Positions 52,217 to 61,956 of a stretch of DNA of 64,000 nucleotides are shown piece after piece. The stretch covers positions 1 through 64,000 of the forward strand of contig NZ_JACEFA010000006.1 of NCBI RefSeq assembly GCF_014083865.1, written 5' to 3'. This stretch comes from Paraliobacillus salinarum. Lineage in GTDB: Bacteria; Bacillota; Bacilli; Bacillales; Amphibacillaceae. Position 1 is the stretch's first letter. Each line of letters begins with the position of its first letter. The position numbers and the translations under genes were made by a program. The notes beneath the pieces were generated by a model. That model worked only from the letters and a program-made list of their open reading frames with translations, had not been told where the DNA came from and made no database searches.

Positions 52217-52341
52217 TAAAACGCTATCATTAATTTTCTCTAAAAATTAAGCGTTGCCAACGTGTTTTTATACAAAAATCAGTATATTCATACGATGTAT
52301 ATGGGTGCTTAAATAGAAATAAAACACAGATAAACTGTGTT

Positions 52342-52770
52342 TTATTTATGTAAATCTAAATGATGAACTTCTGCATCACGTGTATTTTTCAGTCGAATCT
52401 CTGTAGGCGTGATTTTTAATACTGTATAATTTGGGTCATCAGGGCCTTTAAACCATGGCTTTAAATGATCATTCCATAACTTTTCTTTCATTACGGTTTC
52501 CTGATGAATGGAAGCTTCACCTTCTATTTCTAGATATTCATCCCGTCTTCCATCAAAAGTATAGCCGATTAAGATGTGGACGTGGGGATTACTTTCTATA
52601 TCTTTTACTTTATGTGTCTTTTTATTTGTTGCTGTATATAAGATAAGTTCATCATGGAAAAAAGTCATGTAACGTGAATAGGGCTTGTTATCTTCAACCG
52701 TAGCTAGTGTGCCAATTTGGTGATCATCAAGAATCTTGAATACCGTTTCTTTCATTTTTTGTTTGTCCAT
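52342..52770 (-). CDS. YdaG-like general stress protein (pyridoxamine 5'-phosphate oxidase fold)
   Basis: The 142-residue protein has the split-barrel flavin-binding fold: IGTLATVEDNKPYSRYMTFF (about 19-38), LYTATNKKTHKVKDIESNP (about 44-62) and VHILIGYTFDGRRDEYLEIEG. It resembles the general stress protein 26/YdaG group, whose members bind FMN or F420 and whose substrates are unclear. The ATG is preceded by GGAGGTTAA. It is a single gene with an 7-bp-stem terminator at its end (AAACACA/TGTGTTT, 52321-52341). Confidence 0.82.
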   Translation of the reverse strand: MDKQKMKETVFKILDDHQIGTLATVEDNKPYSRYMTFFHDELILYTATNKKTHKVKDIESNPHVHILIGYTFDGRRDEYLEIEGEASIHQETVMKEKLWNDHLKPWFKGPDDPNYTVLKITPTEIRLKNTRDAEVHHLDLHK

Positions 52771-52919
52771 TTTATTTAACCTCCAAATTTCTTCTTTACA
52801 TATTATTAGGAAAGAAATTGGATTTATACATAGATTATTGTAGGCGATTAACAGAATTCAGTGCGAGAACAAAATATGTTTTAAAAAAATAAACCCCACA
52901 AAAAGTGGAGTTCATTTAT

Positions 52920-54086
52920 CTATAAACTTGCTTTATAAATTGCTACCGCATCATCTCTCGTCAATGATTGGAAATTACCGAATTCTGGTCGGGCAATAAC
53001 TGTCTTATCGGCCATTTCATCGATGCTGTCTTTGTCTATATCATAATCAGCTAGACGTGAAGGGGCACCGATACTATTCCAAAAATCGCGTAATGCTTGA
53101 ATACCCTCTAATGCAACCTCGCGATCCGTTTTATTACTTGGATCTACATTAAAGACTTTTACAGCTAATTGTTTGAAACGGGAAACATCCGTATCTAATG
53201 TGTGTTCCATCCAATGTGGAAACAGAATTGCCAAGCCGCCGCCATGTGGAATGTCGTGTACTGCGGATACAGCGTGTTCTAAATTATGTGATGCCCAATC
53301 TCCATGATAACCCATGTTAACCATACCGTTTAATGCCATCGTTCCGCAATATAGAATGGTAGCACGGTGCTCATAGTTTTCCAAGTCGTTTAGCAGTTTT
53401 GGTCCAGTGTTAATGACAGTGCGAAGTAATCCTTCTACCATCTCGTCTTGAAATAGTGTGTTATCTTCATGATGGAAATAATGTTCAAGAGCATGGGACA
53501 TCATGTCAACAATGCCATAGATAGTTTGATCTTTAGGAACTGTGAATGTATTGACTGGATCTAAGATGGAGAAACGTGGGAAAGTATGTGGGCTGCCCCA
53601 ACCATGCTTTTCTTTTGTTTCCCAATTCGTAATAACAGAACCAGCATTCATCTCTGAACCAGTTGCAGCTAATGTTAGAACGGTTCCGAATGGTAAGGCA
53701 TCTTCTGCTTGTGCCTTTTTTGTTACGATATCCCATATATCATGTGATGATTTAGCTCCGGCTGCTATTGCTTTCGTACAATCAATTGTACTTCCGCCAC
53801 CGACTGCTAATATAAAATCAATTTTCTCTTTTTTACATATTTCAATACCTTTACGTGCTGTCGTCACTCTAGGGTTTGGCTCAACACCTGATAATTCGAA
53901 CACATTTGCTTCGATAGCATGTAGATTTTTTAATACATTATCATATAAGCCATTCCGTTTAATACTTCCACCGCCATAGACAAGCAAGACGTTTTTCCCG
54001 TATTGAGGTATTTCGTTTTGCAATTGCTTGACTGTGTCTTTACCGAATATTAATTTTGTTGGATTTTGAAATACAAAGTTTTGCAT
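52920..54086 (-). CDS. Iron-containing alcohol dehydrogenase (YugJ/butanol-dehydrogenase-like)
   Basis: The 388-residue group III alcohol dehydrogenase begins [19 protein letters not shown] and shows [17 protein letters not shown] (nucleotide site, about 34), [19 protein letters not shown] (about 93) and the metal ligands in [15 protein letters not shown] (about 194) and [20 protein letters not shown] (about 267-286). This is close to the YugJ/BdhA type that reduces aldehydes with NAD(P)H. It may work with AdhE in alcohol formation or detoxify aldehydes. The ATG follows AAAAGGAGG. I see no Rex box upstream. Confidence 0.88.
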   Translation of the reverse strand: MQNFVFQNPTKLIFGKDTVKQLQNEIPQYGKNVLLVYGGGSIKRNGLYDNVLKNLHAIEANVFELSGVEPNPRVTTARKGIEICKKEKIDFILAVGGGSTIDCTKAIAAGAKSSHDIWDIVTKKAQAEDALPFGTVLTLAATGSEMNAGSVITNWETKEKHGWGSPHTFPRFSILDPVNTFTVPKDQTIYGIVDMMSHALEHYFHHEDNTLFQDEMVEGLLRTVINTGPKLLNDLENYEHRATILYCGTMALNGMVNMGYHGDWASHNLEHAVSAVHDIPHGGGLAILFPHWMEHTLDTDVSRFKQLAVKVFNVDPSNKTDREVALEGIQALRDFWNSIGAPSRLADYDIDKDSIDEMADKTVIARPEFGNFQSLTRDDAVAIYKASL

Positions 54087-54281
54087 GATTACGCACCTCC
54101 TTTTTTATCATGTCAATTTTTTAATTCGAAGTAAAGTAATAAGATTGATCATAAGTAATAAAAAGCTGAGTTTCTTCCTATTATAAATAATAAAATTTGG
54201 TATGTAATGTTTATAAATTGACAAGGGGTTAGATTTTTGCTTATAATTTACTTTGTCTTAAATTGAACTGATGAGTATACG

Positions 54282-54299
54282 AGTGACCAATCAGTCACT
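54282..54299. promoter_or_regulatory. TetR-type operator before the efflux operon
   Basis: AGTGAC-CAATCA-GTCACT is a perfect inverted repeat 20 bases upstream of the TetR start, consistent with autorepression. Confidence 0.7.
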
Positions 54300-54318
54300 T
54301 TGCTTTTAGGGGGACAGG

Positions 54319-55191
54319 ATGATAGATAAAAAACAAAAGATGATGCAGGCCGCGATTAAGCTTTTTTCAGAAAAGGGTTATCATGCAACGTCCATGCAGG
54401 AGATAGCGAATGACGCAGCGGTATCAAAAGGATTGTTATATAAATATTTTGATTCAAAAGAAGATTTGTTAATTGATGTTTTTAAATGCAATCACAACAA
54501 TATGGTTGAAAGAGCAAAGTATATTAACTTTGATACATCCATACCAGCAAGAGACAAATTTAAAAAAATGATAAAAATTGAATTTGAAGGAATCCTTAGA
54601 AATAAAGACTATTTTAATTTGTTAACTAAATCTTTGTTATTAGAAAAGAATAAAAAAATACAGCCCTTTCTTATGCAAGTTCGGGCAGAGATGATGAGCT
54701 GGCATAGAGAAATGCTTTTACAAGTATACGGAGACGAGATTAAGTCAAATATTTGGGATGCTGTTATGGCTTTACAAGGTATGCTTAAGGAATATGTTGG
54801 ATTTATCATTCAAGAAGAACAAAAATTAGAAGCGGATCAAGTTGCAACAATCATTGTCGAAAATATGGATGGAGTAATTGATGCTAGAAAAGGGAAAAAT
54901 TCTGCTATCACAGATGAAAGTATGCAACATTTTCACTTTCAACCGAAGCGAGAAATATTAACTGTGCACGAGCAATTAAAACAAGTGTTTAAACATGTGA
55001 AAGGTCAATGGATAGAAGTTACTGACTGTAAAGAAATAATCGATGCGATTAAGCTGTTTGAACAAGAAGTAGAAAAGGATAAGCCGAGAATCTTCTTATT
55101 AAAAGCTTTATTTTCCTTTTTAAACGAGCACGCATCTGTCATGAATGATTTGGAAGCTGTAGGTAACTTATTAAATCAACTAGATCGATAG
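54319..55191 (+). CDS. TetR-family regulator of a drug efflux pump
   Basis: The 290-residue protein has the TetR helix-turn-helix at the N-terminus (AAIKLFSEKGYHATSMQEIA, then VSKGLLYKYFDSKEDL, about 11-50). It is long for the family; the C-terminal 90 residues form an extra helical part that I do not recognise. It precedes an MFS efflux gene by 27 bases, and an inverted-repeat operator lies in front, so it likely represses the pair. The ATG follows AGGGGGACAGG. The inducing ligand is unknown. Confidence 0.85.
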   Translation: MIDKKQKMMQAAIKLFSEKGYHATSMQEIANDAAVSKGLLYKYFDSKEDLLIDVFKCNHNNMVERAKYINFDTSIPARDKFKKMIKIEFEGILRNKDYFNLLTKSLLLEKNKKIQPFLMQVRAEMMSWHREMLLQVYGDEIKSNIWDAVMALQGMLKEYVGFIIQEEQKLEADQVATIIVENMDGVIDARKGKNSAITDESMQHFHFQPKREILTVHEQLKQVFKHVKGQWIEVTDCKEIIDAIKLFEQEVEKDKPRIFLLKALFSFLNEHASVMNDLEAVGNLLNQLDR

Positions 55192-55218
55192 AGAAGAATA
55201 GAAGGAAGGAGTGTCAAC

Positions 55219-56628
55219 ATGACGAACGAAAATACTCAAAGTTATAATCGAACACCAATTGTCTTAGTTTTGTTGGCTGGTGGGTTTGTTTCTATTCTGA
55301 ATCAAACGCTTTTTGCAACTGCAACACCCCATGTAATGGACGATTTTCAAATAGAAGAGAATATTGCGCAATGGCTAACAACAATTTTTATGCTGGTGAA
55401 TGGTGTAATGATACCAATCACTGCTTTTTTAATTGAAACATTTACTACAAGAAGGCTAGTGTTGAGTGCACTATCAATCTTTGCAGTGGGAACATTGATT
55501 TGCGGAATAGCACCAACTTTTCCTATTCTTATGGTAGGAAGAGTGGTTCAAGCAAGTGGGGCAGGAATAATGATGCCATTAATGATGACTGTATTCTTAA
55601 CCATTTTTCCAATTGAAAAAAGAGGAGCCGCTATGGGGACGGTTGGATTAGTCATTTCATTTGCGCCAGCCATTGGTCCAACATTATCAGGATGGATTGT
55701 GGAAACATACCCATGGAGAATGATGTTCTTTATTATTTTACCAATTATTATTATTGATATTATTTTAGTTCATATTTTCATGAAAAATGTTACAGAACGT
55801 ACTTTTCCTAAGTTAGATATTTTATCAATTGTTTTATCTACATTAGGTTTCGGTGGATTATTATTTGGTTTTAGTAGCGCAGGAAGCGGAGACTGGGGTT
55901 CACCGCAAGTGATTATTTCTTTAATTATTGGGATTACTACCTTGTTTTTCTTTATTCGAAGACAGTTCCAACTAGAGCAACCTATTTTGGAATTTAGAGT
56001 ATTGAAGTATAAAACGTTTGCTATAGGAACACTAATTGGAATGATTGCTTTTATGGGGCTGATTGGCGCTGAGACTATTCTGCCAATTTATATGCAACAA
56101 TATGCTGGCTTTACCCCGCTTGAATCAGGATTAATGATCATGCCGGGTGCGCTAGTAATGGGCTTCATGTCTCCAATTACTGGTCGTATTTTTGATAGAA
56201 TAGGTGCTAGATATTTGGCGATCGTTGGGTTATCTATCATGACTATTACAACATTCTTTTTTACTAATTTATCTACTGACACGTCATTAATATTCTTAAC
56301 AGTCGTTTTTGCGATTCGTATGTTCGGGATGTCTATGGTAATGATGCCAGTGACAACTGCTGGGTTAAATCAATTACCGGTGCGTTTGATTGCGCATGGG
56401 ACAGCAATGAACAATACATTACGTCAAGTTGCAGCTTCCATAGGAACAGCTATTTTAGTGACGGTAATGACGACTTCTGCGTTAAATAGCGGATCGGATG
56501 CTGTCCCTAGCGATTTAATTCACGGCGTAAATGTTGCATTTTATGCTGCAACTGGTTTAACGGTAATCGGATTGGTGTTATCTTTCTTTATTAAAGGAAC
56601 CAATCCACAAGAACAAAAAGAAATGTAA
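55219..56628 (+). CDS. MFS multidrug exporter of the DHA2 (EmrB/QacA) type
   Basis: The 469-residue membrane protein has about 14 helices. Family signatures include LNQTLFATATPHVMDDFQIEEN (about 22-43), the motif near helix 4 VGRVVQASGAGIMMPLMM (about 105-122) and SFAPAIGPTLSGWIVETYPWRMMFFI (motif C region). Such proteins use the proton gradient to expel drugs, dyes or toxic metabolites. The gene is paired with a TetR regulator. GAAGGAAGGAG precedes the ATG. Confidence 0.88.
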   Translation: MTNENTQSYNRTPIVLVLLAGGFVSILNQTLFATATPHVMDDFQIEENIAQWLTTIFMLVNGVMIPITAFLIETFTTRRLVLSALSIFAVGTLICGIAPTFPILMVGRVVQASGAGIMMPLMMTVFLTIFPIEKRGAAMGTVGLVISFAPAIGPTLSGWIVETYPWRMMFFIILPIIIIDIILVHIFMKNVTERTFPKLDILSIVLSTLGFGGLLFGFSSAGSGDWGSPQVIISLIIGITTLFFFIRRQFQLEQPILEFRVLKYKTFAIGTLIGMIAFMGLIGAETILPIYMQQYAGFTPLESGLMIMPGALVMGFMSPITGRIFDRIGARYLAIVGLSIMTITTFFFTNLSTDTSLIFLTVVFAIRMFGMSMVMMPVTTAGLNQLPVRLIAHGTAMNNTLRQVAASIGTAILVTVMTTSALNSGSDAVPSDLIHGVNVAFYAATGLTVIGLVLSFFIKGTNPQEQKEM

Positions 56629-56673
56629 GTAGTAGTATAGTACTTTATCAATTAAAACGGTTTGATTGTATAA

Positions 56674-56732
56674 AAAAAGACATTTAGTTATCAACATCCT
56701 TGTTTGGATTAGTTGTACTAAATGTCTTTTTT
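56674..56732. terminator. Bidirectional terminator between the MFS and AraC genes
   Basis: AAAAAGACATTTAGT and ACTAAATGTCTTTTT form a perfect 15-bp stem around a partly structured loop. Confidence 0.8.
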
Positions 56733-56760
56733 CAATACCGTTAAAAAGTCTTATAGCTCG

Positions 56761-57525
56761 TTAATGACTCTTGCGATACTGGCTAGGTGATTGACGATGT
56801 ACTCTTGTAAATAGTCTGTGAAAGTAAGGATAGTTACCAAATCCACACGTAAGCGCGATTTGCTCTAGCGTCATGTTTGTATATTTCATCTGATTAATTG
56901 CAGCTTCAAGTTTAAGTTGTTGTGCGTATTGAATTATTGTTTTTCCTGTATGATCTTTAAATAAGTGACTCGCCCGTGACACACTTAGTTCAACTTCATT
57001 TGCAACCTGTTCAAGTACTAAATGTTCTAATGCATGTTCTTCGATATAGCGCATCATGCGTGTCACAATAAAGGGCCGTTGAATCGAATGACGTGCTTTA
57101 ATTTCTTCTTCTATCATCAGCAAGATACTTTTAAATAGATTCGTGTTTAAGGAATGATTTTGTTCATGATTCGGTCGTAATTTTTCTGTTGCTAACAGAC
57201 GCCATAGAGATATAATTTTCTCGATAGAAGATAAGGAAGCGTGATCAGGTTTCTCATTTTCATGCCACCACTTGGTTAACCACTCCCCTGTTACTAATAA
57301 ATGAAAGTCCCCACTTTTTTGACCTGGTTCAATGTCTAGTTGATAGTATGTTTTTTCTGGAACAAAGATAATATCTCCTTTTTCGAGTGTATAAGTGTTC
57401 GTTCTAATTTTTGTTTGAGATTGTCCTTCTGTTTGTAACCTAACCAAAAAATTCTCTAAGCCATTCGGATTTGTTTCGTGATAGCCGTTTGTATGGAATG
57501 AAAAGCTACAATGATCAATCTTCAT
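56761..57525 (-). CDS. AraC-family regulator of the adjacent sugar operon
   Basis: The 254-residue protein has an N-terminal cupin-like sensing part (about 1-105) and two C-terminal helix-turn-helix units (about 160-252; LEQVANEVELSVSRASHLFKDHTG and LEQIALTCGFGNYPYFHRLFTR). It is divergent from an operon of two oxidoreductases, a ThuA-like protein and an isomerase, 152 bp away. It probably activates that operon when its sugar is present. The ligand is unknown. The ATG follows AAAGGGAGG. Confidence 0.85.
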   Translation of the reverse strand: MKIDHCSFSFHTNGYHETNPNGLENFLVRLQTEGQSQTKIRTNTYTLEKGDIIFVPEKTYYQLDIEPGQKSGDFHLLVTGEWLTKWWHENEKPDHASLSSIEKIISLWRLLATEKLRPNHEQNHSLNTNLFKSILLMIEEEIKARHSIQRPFIVTRMMRYIEEHALEHLVLEQVANEVELSVSRASHLFKDHTGKTIIQYAQQLKLEAAINQMKYTNMTLEQIALTCGFGNYPYFHRLFTRVHRQSPSQYRKSH

Positions 57526-57645
57526 ATGTATACCTCCCTTTTTATAGCAAGATAGGATATGAATTCATCATATCATCTATATAAAAATATTGTAAGAAGC
57601 GATAAGGTAATGATTAAGATAACGAGTTTTAATCAAATAGTATAT

Positions 57646-57659
57646 TGTAAACGGTTTAA
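57646..57659. promoter_or_regulatory. cre-like site before the sugar operon
   Basis: TGTAAACGGTTTAA matches the cre consensus TGNAANCGNTNNCA except at position 13. It lies just before the ribosome binding site of the first gene, so CcpA could block transcription when better sugars are available. Confidence 0.5.
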
Positions 57660-57677
57660 AAATAGGAGTGATAAATA

Positions 57678-58709
57678 ATGAAGAAACGTAGAGTGGCAAT
57701 CATTGGTTGTGGCAATATTTTTCCTATGCATGCAGCGAGTATAACTGAACGAGAGGATTTAGATCTTATTGCTGTATGTGATATTAAAAAGGAACGCGCA
57801 GATGAAAAAGCAAGGCAATATAGCGCTAAAGCGTATGAAAATTATGAAGATATGATGGATCAAGAAGAGTTAGATGTTGTTCACATTTGCTTACCGCACT
57901 ATTTACATGCACCAGCAAGTATGGCGGCAACAAAACGAAAAATTCATGTTATGACAGAAAAGCCAATGACGATTGAATATGAAGATGCAAAAGCGATGAT
58001 TGATAGTGCAAAAGAGAATGGTGTTACGCTCGGTGTCATTTTTCAGAATCGATACAATCCAGGTTCACAATTAATAAAAAATATGCTTCATTCAGGTGAA
58101 TTGGGTAAGGTTAAAGCAGGAAAACTCCAAGTTACATGGGATCGTTCTGATGAATATTACCAAAACAGTGATTGGAAAGGTACGTGGGATAAAGAAGGTG
58201 GCGGCGTCATTATTGACCAAGCGATTCATACGCTGGATTTAATGCGCTGGTTTGTCGATAGTGAATTAAAATATGTTGATGCTTCCATTAGTAACCGCGC
58301 ACATCAATTAATTGAAGTGGAAGATGCTGCTGAAGGAGTGATCGCATATCGAAATGGTGTTGTGACCGCTTTTCATGCAATCAACTATTACACTTATGAT
58401 GCACCCGTTGAAATCGAATTGCACTGTGAAAAAGGAATTGCAAAGATGGTGGCGGATAAAGCCACAGTGACATTACATGATGGTCGAACATTTATCGCAG
58501 ATCATAATCCTCTTGAAACGTTTACCTATGATTCAGGTGTAAAGGGATATTGGGGTGTGAGTCACGTAAAGCAAATTAATAATTTTTATGATTTTTTACA
58601 AGGGGAAGTCGATCACTTAGACATTCCTGCTGAAGAAGGGTTAAAAACGCAACAAATGATTTGTGCTATATATGAATCTGGAAAATCAAATCAACGTGTT
58701 CGGTTTTAG
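57678..58709 (+). CDS. Gfo/Idh/MocA-family oxidoreductase, first of two
   Basis: The 343-residue NAD(P)-dependent dehydrogenase has a Rossmann N-terminus (VAIIGCGNIFPMHAASI, about 6-22), VHICLPHYLHAPASMAA (about 70), the catalytic Lys segment MTEKPMTIEY (about 92-101) and GGGVIIDQAIHTLDLMRWF (about 174-192). It oxidises or reduces a sugar or polyol at a hydroxyl group. It heads a four-gene operon with ThuA, a second dehydrogenase and a TIM-barrel isomerase, which suggests an oxidative route for a disaccharide or inositol-like sugar. TAGGAGTG precedes the ATG. Confidence 0.85.
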   Translation: MKKRRVAIIGCGNIFPMHAASITEREDLDLIAVCDIKKERADEKARQYSAKAYENYEDMMDQEELDVVHICLPHYLHAPASMAATKRKIHVMTEKPMTIEYEDAKAMIDSAKENGVTLGVIFQNRYNPGSQLIKNMLHSGELGKVKAGKLQVTWDRSDEYYQNSDWKGTWDKEGGGVIIDQAIHTLDLMRWFVDSELKYVDASISNRAHQLIEVEDAAEGVIAYRNGVVTAFHAINYYTYDAPVEIELHCEKGIAKMVADKATVTLHDGRTFIADHNPLETFTYDSGVKGYWGVSHVKQINNFYDFLQGEVDHLDIPAEEGLKTQQMICAIYESGKSNQRVRF

Positions 58710-58805
58710 CTTTTTAAATTATTAAGAAGGAATACTAGATTAATATATCGAAGGTTAACTTTCATCATACGAGATACAGTAAAAGAAAACAGAGGAGGTT
58801 CAACG

Positions 58806-59528
58806 GTGCGTATATGCGTTTGGAATGAAAACAGGCATGAACAAAAAAATCAAAAAGTTAGAGAGATTTATCCAGAAGGTATACATGGTACCATTTATAA
58901 ATTTTTGATAGAAGAAGGTCACGAGGTAGTAACGGGGACGTTGGATGAAGAAAATCATGGCTTATCTGATGATTTATTAAATAAAACAGATGTCCTAATT
59001 TGGTGGGGGCATTTAGCTCATGATGAAGTAGAAGATAAGTGGGTAGACAAAATTCAACAGCGTGTTCTTGAAGGTATGGGGATACTTGTCCTGCACTCGG
59101 CTCACTTTTCAAAAATTTTCAAACGTTTAATGGGAACAAGTTGTGATTTGAAATGGCGTGAAGCGGATGATCGTGAACGATTATGGGTAATCGATCCAAC
59201 ACACCCGATCACATCAGGTCTTGGAAGTTATATTGAACTGGAAAAAGAAGAGATGTATGGGGAGCACTTTGATATTCCGACTCCAGATGAGCTTCTATTT
59301 GTTAGTTGGTTTGAAGGTGGAGAAGTCTTTAGAAGTGGGGCAACGTATAAACGTGGTCGCGGAAAAGTCTTCTATTTTAGACCAGGACATGAAACATACC
59401 CTACCTATCATAATAAAGAAATACAAACGGTAATTAAAAATGCTGTTCAATGGTTGAAGGTAACCGATACACATCAACCTACCTACGGCAATCACGAACC
59501 AATTGAAACGATTTTGAAGAAAGATTAA
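58806..59528 (+). CDS. ThuA-like protein (trehalose utilisation domain)
   Basis: The 240-residue protein has the class I amidotransferase-like fold of Thu[15 protein letters not shown] at the N-terminus, [14 protein letters not shown] (about 60), [20 protein letters not shown] (about 92-111) and [16 protein letters not shown] (about 192-207). ThuA in rhizobia works in trehalose catabolism with the dehydrogenase ThuB, probably on 3-keto-disaccharides. Its position between two Gfo/Idh dehydrogenases fits such a role. The start is GTG after AGAGGAGG. The actual substrate is unknown. Confidence 0.83.
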   Translation: MRICVWNENRHEQKNQKVREIYPEGIHGTIYKFLIEEGHEVVTGTLDEENHGLSDDLLNKTDVLIWWGHLAHDEVEDKWVDKIQQRVLEGMGILVLHSAHFSKIFKRLMGTSCDLKWREADDRERLWVIDPTHPITSGLGSYIELEKEEMYGEHFDIPTPDELLFVSWFEGGEVFRSGATYKRGRGKVFYFRPGHETYPTYHNKEIQTVIKNAVQWLKVTDTHQPTYGNHEPIETILKKD

Positions 59529-59582
59529 AGTACGTGATTACGATAATTTAATGAAAAATGAAACTACAAGGAGTGATTAAAC

Positions 59583-60611
59583 ATGGGGAAAATTAAAGTA
59601 GCGGTTGTAGGGTGCGGAAGTATAAGTAAGCATAGGCATTTACCAGAATACAGTCAAAATAATCAAGTTGAAATTGTTGCTTTATGTGACGTGGTAGAAG
59701 AACGTGCTAAAGCAATGCAAGAAATTTATGGGGGATCAGTGTATACAAACTATAATGAGATGTTGGAAAAAGAGTCGTTAGATGTGGTCAGTGTGTGTCT
59801 ACCTAATGCGCTTCACGCACCTGTTTCCATTGCCGCCCTTAACAACGGCGCTCATGTTTTATGTGAAAAGCCAATGGCAACAACAAAAGAACAAGCACAA
59901 GCGATGATTGACGCAAGTGAGAAAAACGGTAAAAACTTAATGATTGCTCATAACCAACGTTTCGTTCCTTCGCATCAAAAGGCGAAAGAATTAATAGCAG
60001 AAGGAGCTATTGGAAAAGTTTATAGCTTCCGGACTGCTTTTGGCCATGGTGGTCCAGAAAGCTGGAGTGTTGATGGCGAAGATTCATGGTTTTTTAGAAA
60101 GGAAGATGCGGTTATGGGTGCAATGGGTGACTTAGGCGTACATAAAGCTGACCTCATTCGCTATATTCTAAATGAGGAATTTACGGATGTGTCAGCCATT
60201 GTAGAAACAAATGCGAAAGACAACATTACCGTTGATGATAATGCTGTTTGTATTTTAAAAAGTAAATCAGGAGTTATTGGTACATTGACTGCGAGCTGGG
60301 CATATAAAGTGAGCGAGGATAATGCCACGTTAATTTATGGGGAAAAAGGATTGCTTCGCATAGAAGATCATCCTAACTATAGCTTAATTGCAATCTATAC
60401 GGACGGAAGTAAAGTTAACTATGAATTAGGAGCGATTCAATCAAATGAAGAAGGAAAACAAACCTCAACAGGGGTGATTGATCACTTTATCCATACGATA
60501 AAAACAGGCGAAAAACCTCTAATTGACGGTGAGGAAGGTAAAAAGTCATTAGACATCATTCTTGCCGCAATTGAATCTAGTAAGACAGGAAAGAGAATTG
60601 CTTTGAGCTAG
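59583..60611 (+). CDS. Gfo/Idh/MocA-family oxidoreductase, second of two
   Basis: The 342-residue dehydrogenase has VAVVGCGSISKHRHLPEYS (about 6-24), VSVCLPNALHAPVSIAAL (about 68), the catalytic Lys in HVLCEKPMATT (about 89-99) and AMGDLGVHKADLIRYIL (about 178-194). It differs clearly from the first dehydrogenase, so the two probably act at different positions or on different intermediates, for example oxidising a sugar to a 3-keto form and reducing the product later. This is inference. CAAGGAGTG precedes the ATG. Confidence 0.85.
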   Translation: MGKIKVAVVGCGSISKHRHLPEYSQNNQVEIVALCDVVEERAKAMQEIYGGSVYTNYNEMLEKESLDVVSVCLPNALHAPVSIAALNNGAHVLCEKPMATTKEQAQAMIDASEKNGKNLMIAHNQRFVPSHQKAKELIAEGAIGKVYSFRTAFGHGGPESWSVDGEDSWFFRKEDAVMGAMGDLGVHKADLIRYILNEEFTDVSAIVETNAKDNITVDDNAVCILKSKSGVIGTLTASWAYKVSEDNATLIYGEKGLLRIEDHPNYSLIAIYTDGSKVNYELGAIQSNEEGKQTSTGVIDHFIHTIKTGEKPLIDGEEGKKSLDIILAAIESSKTGKRIALS

Positions 60612-60651
60612 AAGTGCCCAAAAATAATCTTATACAGGGAGTGAATCAATA

Positions 60652-61620
60652 ATGAAGTTAGGTGTATTCACAGTACTATTTTCAGATAAAAATTTAGAAA
60701 CCATGTTAGACTACGTGAAAAATGCTGGTTTAGATGCAGTTGAGATTGGCACTGGAGGTTACCCTGGTGATGCGCATTTAAAATTAGATGAATTATTGGA
60801 AAATGAACATGCGCGTATATCTTTTTTAGAAAAAGTAAGATCACGAGGCTTAACTATTAGTGCATTCAGCTGTCATGGTAATCCTATTTCTCCAAATGCG
60901 TCATTTAGAAAAGAGTCACATGAAACTCTGGTTAAAACGATAGAGCTTGCTGGGCTTTTGAGTGTGCCGGTTGTTAATGCATTCTCTGGAACACCAGGTG
61001 ATTCTGAAGAGGGTAAATATCCAAATTGGCCAGTTACTCCTTGGCCAGAGGAGTACAGCGAAGTGCTGAAATGGCAATGGGAAGAGAAGTTAGTTCCTTA
61101 TTGGAAAGAAATCAACGCAATCGCCATGGATAACAATGTAAAAATTGGAATTGAACTTCATGCCGGTTTTTTAGTTCACACTCCTCATACGATGTTAAAA
61201 TTACGTGAGCAAACAGGGGAAGCAATTGGTGCAAACCTTGACCCTAGCCATTTGTGGTGGCAAGGGATTGATCCTGTGGCAGCAGTGAAGATTTTAGGTA
61301 AAGCTAATGCGATCCACCACTTCCATGCAAAAGATACTTATATTGATCAAGACCATGTCAATATGTATGGACTAACAGACATGCAACCATATAGCGAAGT
61401 ACAATCACGCGCGTGGAGCTTCCGTTCTGTAGGCTATGGTCATTCTGTAAAAGTATGGAGTGATATTATTAGCGCACTTAGAACATATGGTTATGATCAT
61501 GTGATTAGCATCGAACACGAAGACCCGATCATGTCGATTGAAGAGGGTTTTATGCGTACTGTTGAAAATTTAAAATCTGTTATGATTTATGAGCAACCAG
61601 CTGATATGTGGTGGGCATAA
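60652..61620 (+). CDS. Sugar phosphate isomerase/epimerase (xylose isomerase-like TIM barrel)
   Basis: The 322-residue TIM-barrel protein has metal-site residues in GIELHAGFLVHTPHTML (Glu, about 171), GANLDPSHLWWQG (Asp and His, about 199), HHFHAKDTYID (His, about 222) and ISIEHEDPIM (Glu, about 287). Related enzymes are IolE-type dehydratases, IolI isomerases and 3-keto-sugar-processing enzymes. As last gene of the operon it probably isomerises or cleaves the oxidised intermediate. GGGAGTG precedes the ATG; a strong terminator follows. Confidence 0.85.
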   Translation: MKLGVFTVLFSDKNLETMLDYVKNAGLDAVEIGTGGYPGDAHLKLDELLENEHARISFLEKVRSRGLTISAFSCHGNPISPNASFRKESHETLVKTIELAGLLSVPVVNAFSGTPGDSEEGKYPNWPVTPWPEEYSEVLKWQWEEKLVPYWKEINAIAMDNNVKIGIELHAGFLVHTPHTMLKLREQTGEAIGANLDPSHLWWQGIDPVAAVKILGKANAIHHFHAKDTYIDQDHVNMYGLTDMQPYSEVQSRAWSFRSVGYGHSVKVWSDIISALRTYGYDHVISIEHEDPIMSIEEGFMRTVENLKSVMIYEQPADMWWA

Positions 61621-61625
61621 GCTAG

Positions 61626-61660
61626 AAACCCCTATTTCTGATGAATGAAATAGGGGTTTT
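61626..61660 (+). terminator. Terminator of the sugar operon
   Basis: AAACCCCTATTTC and GAAATAGGGGTTT form a perfect 13-bp stem with an 8-base loop, followed by T. Confidence 0.9.
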
Positions 61661-61805
61661 GCTATGTTTGTTATGTATAAGTTATAGCGTACGGAAATAA
61701 CACTTAAGACGATTAGGTCCGCTTAAACAACTGTTATAATTTATTATATTAATTAAACTATAACAGTATAGTACAGTTTACCTGTTATAGTAATATATTT
61801 ATTTT

Positions 61806-61823
61806 TTGTTAACCGTTTCACAC
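61806..61823. promoter_or_regulatory. Rex-like site upstream of pflB
   Basis: TTGTTAACCGTTTCACAC agrees with TTGTGAA-N4-TTCACAA at 12 of 14 fixed positions. pflB is a known Rex target in several Firmicutes. Confidence 0.5.
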
Positions 61824-61940
61824 AATATAAATGTTGTTATGACAATGTTGTATGCGTATACTTAATTCGTATATTATACAAAAACTTTAGCGTGTTAAAA
61901 TTTGAACATTTTAAGAACATTTATTATAACAGTTTAAAAA

Positions 61941-61956
61941 TGTGATCTATTTCACT
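61941..61956. promoter_or_regulatory. Fnr-like site at about -42 of the pflB promoter
   Basis: TGTGATCTATTTCACT matches the Bacillus Fnr consensus TGTGA-N6-TCACA at 9 of 10 fixed positions. Its centre (61948.5) is about 42 bp upstream of the start predicted from TATAAT at 61979, the position for class II activation. A Rex reading of the same sequence is poorer. Confidence 0.6.
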
